Below are positions 1-7,313 of a stretch of 64,000 nucleotides of DNA, piece after piece; within the stretch, counting starts at the first letter, position 1, and the number at the start of each line of letters is the position of its first letter. The stretch covers positions 255,501 through 319,500 of the forward strand of contig BPKJ01000004.1 of assembly GCA_026005075.1 (NCBI GenBank), written 5' to 3'. A program made the position numbers and the translations under genes. Below the pieces are notes generated by a model. The model was not told where the DNA came from, did no database searches, and saw only the letters and a list, made by a program, of their open reading frames with translations. Source of the DNA: Lysobacteraceae bacterium. Its GTDB lineage: Bacteria > Pseudomonadota > Gammaproteobacteria > Xanthomonadales > Xanthomonadaceae.

Positions 1-1
1 G

Positions 2-772
2 TTTCTCCAGCGCGAGGCCGTCAGGAGGCTGGGTACTCCATGCCAGCGGGTCAAGATGCGGGTGCGCACCCTGCGCGGCGGCGTATCGGGCGGCACGGTG
101 GCCAGCATGATGCAGGTCATCGAGGAGGTCCGGCGCGACCCCGCGCTCCGCCGCGAGCTCGCCAATCCCTATGCACTCTGCCCCGAGGACCGGCGGCCAT
201 CGGTCCGCCAGCCCGCAACGCGCGGCCCCGTGTTCGATACGGATTTCCAGTCCTGGACCGCGCCGTTCGTGATGGCCGCGATCAACACCCGCATCGTCCA
301 CCGCAGCCACGCCCTGTCGCACTGGCCCTGGGGCGAGGACTTTGCCTACGACGAGGCCATCCTGACCGGCCCCGGCCTGCGCGGCCGGCTCCGGGCCACG
401 GCGGTCACCGCCGGCCTTGCCGGATTCGCCATGGCCACCGCCCTGCCACCGACGCGCGGGCTTCTGCGGCGCTTCGTGGTGCCCAAGCCGGGTGAGGGGC
501 CGTCGCCGGAGGAGCAGGAACGCGGGCGCTTCGACCTGCGCTTCCTGGGCCGCACCGCGGACGGAGCGCGCCTGCGCGTCCGGGTCACCGGCGACCGCGA
601 CCCGGGCTACGGCTCGACCGCGAAGATGCTCGCCGAGGCGGCGGCGTGTCTGGCGCAGGACCTGTCCGATGCCGGCGCAGGCGGATTCTGGACACCTTCC
701 ACCCTGATGGGGGAGCGGCTGCTCGGGCGGCTGCGCGAGCACGCCGGCCTCACCTTCGAGCTGGAGGACTGA
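2..772 (+). CDS. Saccharopine dehydrogenase-like / trans-acting enoyl reductase family protein (5' truncated)
   Basis: The reading frame is already open at base 2, so the gene starts upstream of the window and about 256 residues of its C-terminal part are seen. The fragment begins inside the motif R-V-R-T-L-R-G-G-V-S-G-G-T, typical of the second half of saccharopine-dehydrogenase-like reductases (trans-acting enoyl reductase group). It ends with the family-like GFWTPSTLMGERL...G segment before the TGA. The NAD(P)-binding Rossmann domain would lie outside the window. These proteins are usually assigned to lipid or amino-acid oxidoreduction, but the substrate cannot be read from this part. A hydrophobic stretch in the middle (GLAGFAMATAL) fits the membrane-associated subgroup. 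Family is fairly sure, reaction is not. Confidence 0.8.
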   Translation, partial: FLQREAVRRLGTPCQRVKMRVRTLRGGVSGGTVASMMQVIEEVRRDPALRRELANPYALCPEDRRPSVRQPATRGPVFDTDFQSWTAPFVMAAINTRIVHRSHALSHWPWGEDFAYDEAILTGPGLRGRLRATAVTAGLAGFAMATALPPTRGLLRRFVVPKPGEGPSPEEQERGRFDLRFLGRTADGARLRVRVTGDRDPGYGSTAKMLAEAAACLAQDLSDAGAGGFWTPSTLMGERLLGRLREHAGLTFELED

Positions 773-796
773 CGGCGGGCGCCGCAACCCCGCTGG

Positions 797-802
797 TACA
801 AT
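797..802 (+). promoter_or_regulatory. Putative -10 element for the indolepyruvate oxidoreductase gene
   Basis: TACAAT preceded by TGG (extended -10 like), 32 bases before the ATG at 835. No convincing -35 at the proper distance. The short leader carries an AGGAA ribosome-binding sequence. Confidence 0.45.
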
Positions 803-834
803 GCGCGGTCTTTGCTCCAGCGCGCAGGAATCCG

Positions 835-3800
835 ATGGCCGCCGTCCCCGCCAGCTTCGACGCCGACTACACCCTCGAGGACAAGTACACCCGCAGCCAG
901 GGCCGGATCTACCTGTCCGGGGTGCAGGCTCTGGTCCGCCTGCCGCTGATGCAGCAGATGCGCGACCGCGCGGCCGGCCTGAACACCGCCGGCTTCATCT
1001 CCGGCTACCGGGGCAGCCCGCTGGGCGGCTTCGACCTCGAGCTGTGGCGGGCGCGCAAGCACCTCGACGCCAGCAACATCCGCTTCACCCCCGGCCTGAA
1101 CGAGGACCTCGGCGCGACCATGGTCTGGGGCACCCAGCAGGTCAACCTGTTCCCGGGCGCCAAGGTCGATGGCGTGTTCGCGATGTGGTACGGCAAGGGC
1201 CCCGGCGTCGACCGCTGCGGCGACGTGTTCAAGCACGCGAACGCGGCCGGCACCTCGCGCTTCGGCGGCGTCCTCGCCCTTGCCGCCGACGACCACGCCT
1301 GCCGCAGCTCCACCCTGCCGCACGGCTCGGAGCTGGAGTTCGTCAGCGCGATGATGCCCATCCTCAACCCGGCCGGGGTGCAGGACATCCTCGACATGGG
1401 CCTGCTCGGCTGGGCGATGAGCCGCTTCACCGGGCGCTGGGTCGGCTTCAAGACCATTGCCGAGACCGTCGAATCCTCGGCCAGCGTCAACGTCGATCCG
1501 CACCAGCTCGAGATCGTCGTGCCCGAGGACTTCGAGCTGCCGCCCGGCGGCCTCAACATCCGCTGGCCGGATCCGCCTCTCGAGCAGGAGATGCGCCTGC
1601 ACCAGTACGCGGTCAAGGCCGCCTGCGCCTTCGCCCGCGCCAATCGCATCGACCGCACCGTCATCGACTCGCCCCGCGCCCGGCTCGGCATCATCACCAC
1701 CGGCAAGAGCTACCTCGACGTGCTGCAAGCGCTGGAGTACCTCGGCCTGTCACGGAAGGCCTGCGAGGACATCGGCATCCGCGTCTACAAGGTCGGCATG
1801 ACCTGGCCGCTGGAGCCGATCGGCATCCGCGACTTCGCCCGCGGCCTCGAGGACATCATCGTGGTCGAGGAGAAACGCTCCTTCGTCGAGTCGCAGATGA
1901 AGGAACAGATGTACAACTGGGATCACGCCACCCGACCCAGCGTGATCGGCAAGTACGACGAAGCCGGCAACTGGATCCTGCCCAGCACCGGCGAGCTGAC
2001 CCCAGCGATGATCGCCAAGGTGATCGCCGCGCGCGTGCAGCGCTTCCACACCAGCGAGACCATCGAGCAGCGACTGAAGTGGATCGCCGCCAAGGAGGCC
2101 GAGCTCGCCATCCCACGCCCGGCCTTCCCGCGGGTACCGCACTACTGCTCGGGCTGCCCGCACAACACCTCGACGGTGGTCCCCGAAGGTTCGCGCGCGC
2201 TGGGCGGCATCGGCTGCCACTACATGGTCACGTGGATGGACCGCCGTACCGACACCTTCACCCAGATGGGCGGCGAGGGCGCGACCTGGTGCGGGCAGGC
2301 GCCCTTCACCGAAACCGCCCACGTGTTCCAGAACCTTGGCGACGGCACGTATTTCCATTCCGGCTCGCTGGCCATCCGCCAGGCGATCTCGGCCGGCGTC
2401 AACATCACCTACAAGATCCTCTACAACGACGCCGTGGCCATGACCGGCGGCCAGCCGGTGGACGGCACCCTGACCGTTCCCGACATCGCCTGGCAGGTCC
2501 GCGCCGAGGGCGTCGAGACCATCGTCGTGGTCAGCGACGACATCGCCAAGTGGAGCCGGCCGGAGATCTTCCCCCCGGGCGTCGAGTTCGAGCACCGCGA
2601 CAACCTCGATGCGGTGCAGAAGCGGCTGCGCGAGGTCAAGGGCGTGTCGGTGCTGATCTACGACCAGACCTGCGCCACCGAGAAGCGCCGGCGACGCAAG
2701 CGCGGCAAGCTGGAGGATCCGCCCAAGCGCGTGCTGATCAACTCGCTGGTCTGCGAGGGCTGCGGCGACTGCGGCAAGAAGAGCTTCTGCGTCTCGGTGC
2801 TGCCCAAGGAAACCGAGTTCGGGCGCAAGCGCGAGATCGACCAGAGCGCCTGCAACAAGGACTTCAGCTGCATCAAGGGCTTCTGCCCGAGCTTCGTGAC
2901 CGTCCACGGCGGCCGTCTGCGGCGCAGCAAGGGCGTCGACCCCGAGGCCCTGCTGGCGGAACTGCCCGAGCCGAGGCTGCCCGAGCTGAACCAGCCCTGG
3001 AACATCCTCATCACCGGCGTCGGCGGCACCGGCGTGGTCACCATCGGCGCCCTGCTCGGCATGGCCGGTCACCTCGAGGGCAAGGGTGCCACCGTGCTCG
3101 ACCAGACCGGGCTTGCGCAGAAGGGCGGCGCGGTGACCACGCATGTCCGCATCGCCCGCCAACCCGCGGACATCCATGCCGTCCGCATCGCCGCCGGCGA
3201 GGCCGATCTGGTTCTCGGCTGTGACATGGTGGTGGTCAACGACTACTGGTCCCTGTCCAAGATCCGCGCCGGGCGCACCCAGGTGGTGCTCAACACCTAC
3301 GAGGCCATGCCGGGCAGCTTCACCATGAACCCGGACCTGCGCTTCCCGCATGCCGGCATCGTCGCCGCGGTGCGCACCGCCCTCGGCGGGGCCGAGCCGC
3401 TGCAGATCGATGCCACCGAGATCGCCACACGCCTGCTCGGCGACTCGATCGCGACCAACCTGTTCATGCTCGGCTACGCCTGGCAGAAAGGGCTCGTCCC
3501 GCTCGGTCTTGCAGCGCTCATGCGGGCGGTGGAACTCAACGGCGCGGCGGTGGAGATGAACCGCAAGGCCTTCGCCTGGGGCCGGCTCGCCGCCGCCCGA
3601 CCCGACGCGGTGCTGCAGGCGGCAGGGCTGGGCGGCACCCCGGCCACCGAAGCGGTTCCGCTCCCGCTCGACGACACGCGCCTGTCGCGGTCGCTCGACG
3701 AGATGATCGCGCGCCGGGTCGATTTCCTGACCGACTACCAGAACGCCGCCTACGCCCAGCGCTACCGCACGCTGGTCGAGCGCGTCCGCGCGGTCGAGGC

Positions 3801-4344
3801 CGAACGCGTGCCCGGAAGCACCGCACTCACCGAGGCCGTCGCGCGCTACGCCTTCAAGCTGATGGCCTACAAGGACGAGTACGAGGTTGCACGGCTGCAC
3901 ACCAGCCCCGCCTTCCGGCGCCAGCTGGAGCAGACCTTCGAGGGCGATTTCCGCCTGCACTTCCACCTCGCCCCCCCGCTGCTGGCCCGGAAGGACGACG
4001 AAGGGCACCTGGTCAAGGCCGAGTACGGCGGCTGGGTCTACCACGCCTTCCGCCTGCTCGCGCGGCTGCGCTTCCTGCGCGGAACGGCGCTGGACGTGTT
4101 CGGCTACACGGCCGAGCGACGCATGGAGCGGCAGCTCATCGAGGACTACTTCCGCACCGTCGAGCACCTGCTCGAGCGACTGGCGCCGGAGAACGTGGCA
4201 CTTGCTGCCGAAATCGCTTCCATCCCCGAGGGAATCCGCGGCTACGGCCACGTCAAGGAAGCGCATCTGGCCGAGGCGAAGAAGAAGGAAGCCGAGCTGC
4301 TGCGCGCCTTCCAGCGCGGCGAGCCGAACAAGGCCGCGGCCTGA
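835..4344 (+). CDS. Indolepyruvate ferredoxin oxidoreductase, fused alpha/beta (IorA-IorB type)
   Basis: A 1169-residue fused thiamine-diphosphate 2-oxoacid:ferredoxin oxidoreductase, which oxidatively decarboxylates aryl pyruvates (from aromatic amino acids) to acyl-CoA. Domain order visible: pyrimidine-binding domain with SGYRGSPLGGFD (about residue 56); TPP-binding domain with YCSGCPHNTS (about 436), GIGCHYM and GGEGATWCGQAPF; a cysteine-rich segment with CEGCGDCGKKSFC (about 639) and CNKDFSCIKGFC (about 672) for 4Fe-4S clusters; the gamma domain with ITGVGGTGVVTIGALL (about 725); and a long C-terminal tail. The length fits the aerobic proteobacterial fused form. ATG 835 is chosen because the protein aligns from there with the family start and AGGAA precedes it; the frame is open further upstream but without homology-like sequence. 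It follows the reductase by 62 bases on the same strand. Confidence 0.93.
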   Translation: MAAVPASFDADYTLEDKYTRSQGRIYLSGVQALVRLPLMQQMRDRAAGLNTAGFISGYRGSPLGGFDLELWRARKHLDASNIRFTPGLNEDLGATMVWGTQQVNLFPGAKVDGVFAMWYGKGPGVDRCGDVFKHANAAGTSRFGGVLALAADDHACRSSTLPHGSELEFVSAMMPILNPAGVQDILDMGLLGWAMSRFTGRWVGFKTIAETVESSASVNVDPHQLEIVVPEDFELPPGGLNIRWPDPPLEQEMRLHQYAVKAACAFARANRIDRTVIDSPRARLGIITTGKSYLDVLQALEYLGLSRKACEDIGIRVYKVGMTWPLEPIGIRDFARGLEDIIVVEEKRSFVESQMKEQMYNWDHATRPSVIGKYDEAGNWILPSTGELTPAMIAKVIAARVQRFHTSETIEQRLKWIAAKEAELAIPRPAFPRVPHYCSGCPHNTSTVVPEGSRALGGIGCHYMVTWMDRRTDTFTQMGGEGATWCGQAPFTETAHVFQNLGDGTYFHSGSLAIRQAISAGVNITYKILYNDAVAMTGGQPVDGTLTVPDIAWQVRAEGVETIVVVSDDIAKWSRPEIFPPGVEFEHRDNLDAVQKRLREVKGVSVLIYDQTCATEKRRRRKRGKLEDPPKRVLINSLVCEGCGDCGKKSFCVSVLPKETEFGRKREIDQSACNKDFSCIKGFCPSFVTVHGGRLRRSKGVDPEALLAELPEPRLPELNQPWNILITGVGGTGVVTIGALLGMAGHLEGKGATVLDQTGLAQKGGAVTTHVRIARQPADIHAVRIAAGEADLVLGCDMVVVNDYWSLSKIRAGRTQVVLNTYEAMPGSFTMNPDLRFPHAGIVAAVRTALGGAEPLQIDATEIATRLLGDSIATNLFMLGYAWQKGLVPLGLAALMRAVELNGAAVEMNRKAFAWGRLAAARPDAVLQAAGLGGTPATEAVPLPLDDTRLSRSLDEMIARRVDFLTDYQNAAYAQRYRTLVERVRAVEAERVPGSTALTEAVARYAFKLMAYKDEYEVARLHTSPAFRRQLEQTFEGDFRLHFHLAPPLLARKDDEGHLVKAEYGGWVYHAFRLLARLRFLRGTALDVFGYTAERRMERQLIEDYFRTVEHLLERLAPENVALAAEIASIPEGIRGYGHVKEAHLAEAKKKEAELLRAFQRGEPNKAAA

Positions 4345-4474
4345 GGACGATCCGATCCGGGGGCGCCGCCTTGGCGCAGGAGTCGCCGACGCTACCCACC
4401 GGCGGCTCGATGCCGTCCTCGGCCTGCTGGATCCATCCGATGATCGGTTGCGTGGTGCATCCACGCTGGCGCAG

Positions 4475-4553
4475 GCCCGTCCTCTCTTGGGGACGGGCTC
4501 TGGCTGGCTTCGATCGGTCGGGTTCAGTGGGGGCAGGCCCCCTCGGCCTGCCC
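4475..4553. other. Two hairpins downstream of the indolepyruvate oxidoreductase gene
   Basis: First hairpin: GCCCGTCC (4475-4482) pairs with GGACGGGC (4491-4498). Second: GGGCAGGCC (4531-4539) pairs with GGCCTGCCC (4545-4553), a perfect 9-bp stem with a 5-base loop. Neither has a T-tract, so they are not classic intrinsic terminators, but they may end transcription or protect the 3' end. The 509-base interval 4345-4853 has no credible gene; the open frames across it are driven by GC content and the palindromes. Confidence 0.5.
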
Positions 4554-4595
4554 GTCGGCGCGGGAAGGCCCAGCGGTCGGCACACGGCCTGTCCG

Positions 4596-4758
4596 CCTAA
4601 GGAAGGTCTGAACAACGCCATCCAGGCGTTGTCAGCCCACGCCGAGTCCGGTACAGGCCCGGACTCGGCTCACACGCATCCATCACTTGTGCGATTGATG
4701 CGTGGCCGGCCCTCCATGGCCGGCAGGAACCTCTGATTTGATCAGAGGTTCCCTAAGG
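4596..4758. mobile_element. MITE-like palindromic element with five consecutive stem-loops
   Basis: The segment starts and ends with the same 7 bases, CCTAAGG (4596-4602 and 4752-4758). These lie in imperfect terminal inverted repeats: left CCTAAGGAAGGTCTGAAC, right end read in reverse CCTTAGGGAACCTCTGATC. Inside are hairpins in a row: CAACGCC/GGCGTTG (4613-4631), GCCGAGTCCG/CGGACTCGGC (4641-4669), CACGCATC/GATGCGTG (4673-4704), GCCGGCC/GGCCGGC (4705-4724), and GGAACCTCTGAT/ATCAGAGGTTCC (4726-4752, 12-bp stem, 3-base loop). It has no coding capacity. Size, ends and internal structure fit a non-autonomous miniature element or a REP/BIME-like unit. No second copy was noticed in this window, so mobility is inferred. 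Confidence 0.55.
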
Positions 4759-4853
4759 CCGCGCGGAGGCTGGAACCGGGGTCGGGCGTGGACGTACCAT
4801 CCGGCCTGCCGCCATCGGTTCCATCGCGGAAGCGCTGCCTTCGGAGGTGCGTC

Positions 4854-5483
4854 ATGTCCGGCCAGCCGTTCCTCGCCGCCTGGTTGGACCGGCTGCCGGT
4901 GCTGGAGGGCGGGCCGTTCCTCGCCTTCCTCGTCGGCAGCAGCCTTGGCGCGTGGTGGGTGGCCAGCCACGATTTCGTCCCCATCCTCGACCACCTCAAC
5001 CTCGCCTTTCACGAGGCCGGACATCTGTTTCTCGCCTGGGCGGGCGCGACGCTGCACGCCCTCGGCGGCACGCTGGGACAGTTCGTGTTCCCCACCCTCT
5101 GCGCGTTCCACTTTGCGCGGCGCGCGGCATGGCTGTCCGCCGCGGCCTGCGCCTTGTGGTGGCTGGAGAACCTCCGCTACACCGCGTTCTACGTCGCCGA
5201 CGCGCGCCGCCAGGCGCTGCCGCTGGTCGGCGGCGGCGAGCACGACTGGGCCTTCCTGCTCGGCCGCTGGGGACTGCTCGAACATGACCTCCGCATCGCC
5301 GCACTGCTGCGCGGCCTGTGCTGGCTCGGCTGGCTGGCGGTGACGGTGCTCGTCGTGCTGTGGTTCCGGCATGGACGACAGCGCGCCAGGGAACGCGCCG
5401 AGGCCGCCCGACGTCAGCGGATCATCGAGGAAGCAAGGCAGCGGGCGCGCCAGGGCACGCCGCCGTCGCAGGAGCGCCGCTGA
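4854..5483 (+). CDS. Membrane protein with HEAGH zinc-peptidase-like motif (M50-like)
   Basis: A 209-residue membrane protein. The motif FHEAGHLFLAW (H53, E54, H57) matches the HExxH zinc site of membrane-embedded metallopeptidases and is followed by ALGGTLGQFVFP, seen in small uncharacterised M50-like membrane proteins. Hydrophobic segments lie at about 20-36, 53-80, 85-105 and 153-178; the last 30 residues are a basic, Arg/Glu-rich cytoplasmic-type tail. Start ATG 4854 is set by a good SD (CGGAGG) 6 bases upstream, which makes the open frame from 4788 unnecessary. It lies alone, directly behind the palindromic element. Proteolytic activity is inferred from the motif only; a second ligand motif (NxxPxxxLDG of true S2P) was not seen, so it may be a non-canonical or inactive member. 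Confidence 0.75.
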   Translation: MSGQPFLAAWLDRLPVLEGGPFLAFLVGSSLGAWWVASHDFVPILDHLNLAFHEAGHLFLAWAGATLHALGGTLGQFVFPTLCAFHFARRAAWLSAAACALWWLENLRYTAFYVADARRQALPLVGGGEHDWAFLLGRWGLLEHDLRIAALLRGLCWLGWLAVTVLVVLWFRHGRQRARERAEAARRQRIIEEARQRARQGTPPSQERR

Positions 5484-5588
5484 GCCCGCCGCCTGCGGGG
5501 CGGCGCCGGATCCGCCGCAGGGCATCGACCGCGAAGCGGGGGTCAGGCAAGGCCCGACCCCCGACGCATGAAGCAAGCCAGAGCGCCC

Positions 5589-6224
5589 TCAATCCTTCTG
5601 CCGCACGAGGTCCCTGCTGGCCACCTCCGCCCGGCGCGCCTCGACCACTCCTTCGAGGTTGTCGAAGCGGCCGAGGTGCGTGCGCTCGCCACCCCTCAGC
5701 TCGTACAGGTCGCATTGACGCTGGGTGGGACAGACCTTCACGTAGGCGCTTTCGGCCCACGGGCCCGACCCGGACTGCCCGGCCACCTCCGCCCGACGCG
5801 CCTCGACCACTCCGTCGAGGTTGTCGAAGCTGCCAAGGTGGGTGCTCTCGCTGCCGCTCAGCTCGTACAGGTCGCATTGACGCTGGGTGGGACAGACCTT
5901 CACGTAGGCGCTTTCGGCCCACGGGCCCGCCTTCTGCGCCTGCTCGTATTGCCCAACGATCTGGCAGTTTCCGTCCTGGCAGCGCCATACCCAGCAAAGG
6001 CGGCCGTCGCAGGTCACGATGGTGCAGCCCTTGGTGCAATCATGAATGGGCTCCGCCAGGGCGGGGCGCGCCGGGCCCAGGGAGCCGGCAGCCAGCAGCA
6101 CGGCGGCGACCAGGCCAGAGGTCCAGGTCCGGGCCGGATTCAGGCTCCGGCGCACCCGTCCCGCCATGCGCCGGATGAGCGTCTTCATGGTCTTCATGGT
6201 CTTCATGGTCTTCATGGTCTTCAT
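5589..6224 (-). CDS. Secreted cysteine-rich protein with duplicated 54-residue module; start codons inside a 9-bp tandem repeat
   Basis: Unrecognised protein. Read from the first ATG of the repeat it is 211 residues and begins with five copies of Met-Lys-Thr, then a basic stretch and a hydrophobic core (SGLVAAVLLAAGSLG) ending in an Ala-x-Ala-like site (PALA, about residue 57), i.e. a signal peptide. The mature part opens with six cysteines within 25 residues (about 62-86), then two near-identical copies of a module containing GPWAESAYVKVCPTQRQCDL and FDNLxGVVEARRAEVA. All five ATGs are in frame, so each could initiate. The likely SD (AGGA) is only 2 bases before the first ATG but about 11 before the second, so initiation may prefer the second or a later one. 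The frame extends up to 6299 without a signal-peptide-like sequence. Function unknown; an exported, disulfide-bonded envelope protein is the inference. Confidence 0.7.
   Translation of the reverse strand: MKTMKTMKTMKTMKTLIRRMAGRVRRSLNPARTWTSGLVAAVLLAAGSLGPARPALAEPIHDCTKGCTIVTCDGRLCWVWRCQDGNCQIVGQYEQAQKAGPWAESAYVKVCPTQRQCDLYELSGSESTHLGSFDNLDGVVEARRAEVAGQSGSGPWAESAYVKVCPTQRQCDLYELRGGERTHLGRFDNLEGVVEARRAEVASRDLVRQKD
5620..5929. repeat. Tandem duplication of a ~148-bp coding module (162-bp period)
   Basis: Copies at 5620-5767 and 5782-5929, in the same orientation and nearly identical; the second half (about 5697-5767 vs 5859-5929) is essentially perfect. The 162-base period keeps the reading frame, giving a 54-residue repeat in the minus-strand protein. 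The near-identity indicates a recent duplication or gene conversion. Confidence 0.9.
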
Positions 6225-6225
6225 G
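6181..6225. repeat. Five-copy 9-bp tandem repeat (GTCTTCATG) carrying start codons
   Basis: Five perfect copies of GTCTTCATG in 45 bases; on the minus strand each unit reads ATG-AAG-ACC. Copy-number change would keep the frame but add or remove start codons and alter the SD-to-start distance of the minus-strand secreted protein. Confidence 0.95.
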
Positions 6226-6290
6226 GTCCTGTTGAGGCGTGTCGCCCCACGGCCACTTGCCCGCTCGCCAGAGTGGGACGGGCCCGGCGA

Positions 6291-6319
6291 TTGTGACACA
6301 CGGTTTCACCGTGCCACAA
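6291..6319. promoter_or_regulatory. Operator-like imperfect palindrome between divergent genes
   Basis: TTGTG (6291-6295) and CACAA (6315-6319) flank an inner perfect dyad CACGG-TTTCA-CCGTG (6299-6313). It lies about 70 bases upstream of the repeat-protein starts (minus) and 260 bases upstream of the thioesterase (plus). It could be a regulator-binding site or a small hairpin. The rest of 6320-6581 shows no gene. Confidence 0.4.
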
Positions 6320-6581
6320 CACCCCGGTTCATCCTTCTGCCAACACCCGCACCTTCACCATGGCTGCCGCGGAGCGAGCGCGGGGGCCTGTCGCGCCCGC
6401 CCTTGCAGTGCGCAGCGCAGCCATGGCGAGCCGGGCCTTGCCGGGTGTGCGCGCTGTGACCGCAAACGGGGGGTTGCGGTTCCACTATGGCCGGCAAGGT
6501 GGCGGGCAGCTCGGGCCGGGACGACGGCCGGGTCACGAAGCGGGCACAATGATCGCCCTAGTACCGAGAGGAGGTTCCGCC

Positions 6582-7063
6582 ATGCCAGGTCGAACCCGCG
6601 AGATCACCTTGCGGTTCCTCGCCGAACCGACCGACGTCAACTTCGGTGGCAAGATGTTCGGCGGCTCGGTGATGAAATGGATCGACCTTGCCGGGTACGC
6701 CTGCGCGACCGGCTGGTCCGGGCACTACTGCGTCACCGCCTACGTGGGCGGCATCCAGTTCGAGCGCCCGATCAGCATCGGCGCACTGGTCGAGACCCGC
6801 GCCCGCCTGCTGCTGACCGGGCGGACCAGCATGCACATTGCGGTCGACGTCTACAGCCGCCTTCCGACCGCTGCGGAGTGGGCGCGCACCACCCACTGCC
6901 TGACCGTGTTCGTGGCGGTGGACGAACAGGGCCGTCCGGTCTGCCGGTGCCGCCGTGGCAACCCGACACCCCCGAGGACCGCGCGCAGGCGGCCTACGCC
7001 GAGCGCATGAAGGCCCTGTCGCTGGAGGTCGAGGCCGAGCGCGCGCGGCTACGCCGGCCCTGA
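6582..7063 (+). CDS. Acyl-CoA thioesterase, YciA-like hotdog fold (apparent frameshift near 6940)
   Basis: Hydrolyses acyl-CoA thioesters. Start ATG 6582 follows GAGAGGAGG. The hotdog signature N-F-G-G-K-M-F-G-G-S-V-M-K-W-I-D sits at residues 20-35, with the Asp as expected catalytic residue, then the AYVGGIQFERPI strand. The frame carries homologous sequence to about residue 119 (VAVDEQGRPV). The expected C-terminus (LPVPPWQPDTPEDRAQAAYAERM..., ending at TGA 7061-7063) then continues in another frame. One missing base near 6940, or a short 8-bp duplication (CTGCCGGT), would explain this. Without the shift, translation would run on in a low-quality Arg-rich tail to 7010. It overlaps the convergent minus-strand gene by 15 bases. 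I treat it as a functional gene with a probable sequence error. Confidence 0.8.
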
Positions 7064-7258
7064 TTCCGGCGGCGGGGGCTGTGCCGCCTCGGGATGCCGG
7101 CGCAGCCAGGCGGCAAGCTGCTCCCGGTACCCCGCCAGCTGTTCGGCATAGGTATCGTGCACGCAGGGGTCGCAGCCGCTGTCGCAGCAGTCCCCGGGCA
7201 GCGGCGGCTCGGGAGGCACCGGGCGCGGATCGTCGACGGGATCGCTCGAGCGGCTCAT
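7049..7258 (-). CDS. Oxidoreductase-like N-terminal domain protein (small Cys-rich protein)
   Basis: A 69-residue protein with the compact motif PxPPxPPLPGDCCDSGCDPCV followed by HDTYAEQL, the signature of the Oxidored-like domain found as stand-alone small proteins in gammaproteobacteria (and at the N-terminus of some eukaryotic oxidoreductases). Four closely spaced cysteines suggest metal or Fe-S binding; the exact function is unknown. Its 3' end overlaps the convergent thioesterase gene by 15 bases. TAGAAT lies exactly 6 bases before the ATG and no SD is visible, so the mRNA is probably leaderless. Confidence 0.8.
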   Translation of the reverse strand: MSRSSDPVDDPRPVPPEPPLPGDCCDSGCDPCVHDTYAEQLAGYREQLAAWLRRHPEAAQPPPPESGPA

Positions 7259-7264
7259 GCGCCT

Positions 7265-7270
7265 ATTCTA
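7265..7270 (-). promoter_or_regulatory. -10 element TAGAAT of a probable leaderless promoter
   Basis: On the minus strand TAGAAT occupies 7270-7265, six bases before the ATG at 7258. The expected transcription start falls on or next to the start codon. A weak TTGCGC lies 19 bases further upstream. Confidence 0.55.
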
Positions 7271-7313
7271 GGCGGGCGAGCCTGAGCGCCGCGCAAGACA
7301 GGAAGACCGCCGC

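Noticed and set aside
607-4464. Long antisense open frames over the indolepyruvate oxidoreductase gene
   Set aside because: GC-rich coding DNA gives long shadow frames; their translations are low complexity and the plus-strand protein has full family motifs.
4371-4736. A 121-codon open frame in the palindromic interval
   Set aside because: It runs through hairpin arms, has no SD and no protein-like pattern.
6292-6312. CRP/Clp-type binding site
   Set aside because: TGTGA is followed by a TCAC only after nine bases instead of six; the site is better described as a generic palindrome.
6582-7063. Calling the frameshifted genes pseudogenes
   Set aside because: Sequence on both sides of each shift is fully family-like, and the sites share a homopolymer pattern, so error is the simpler explanation.
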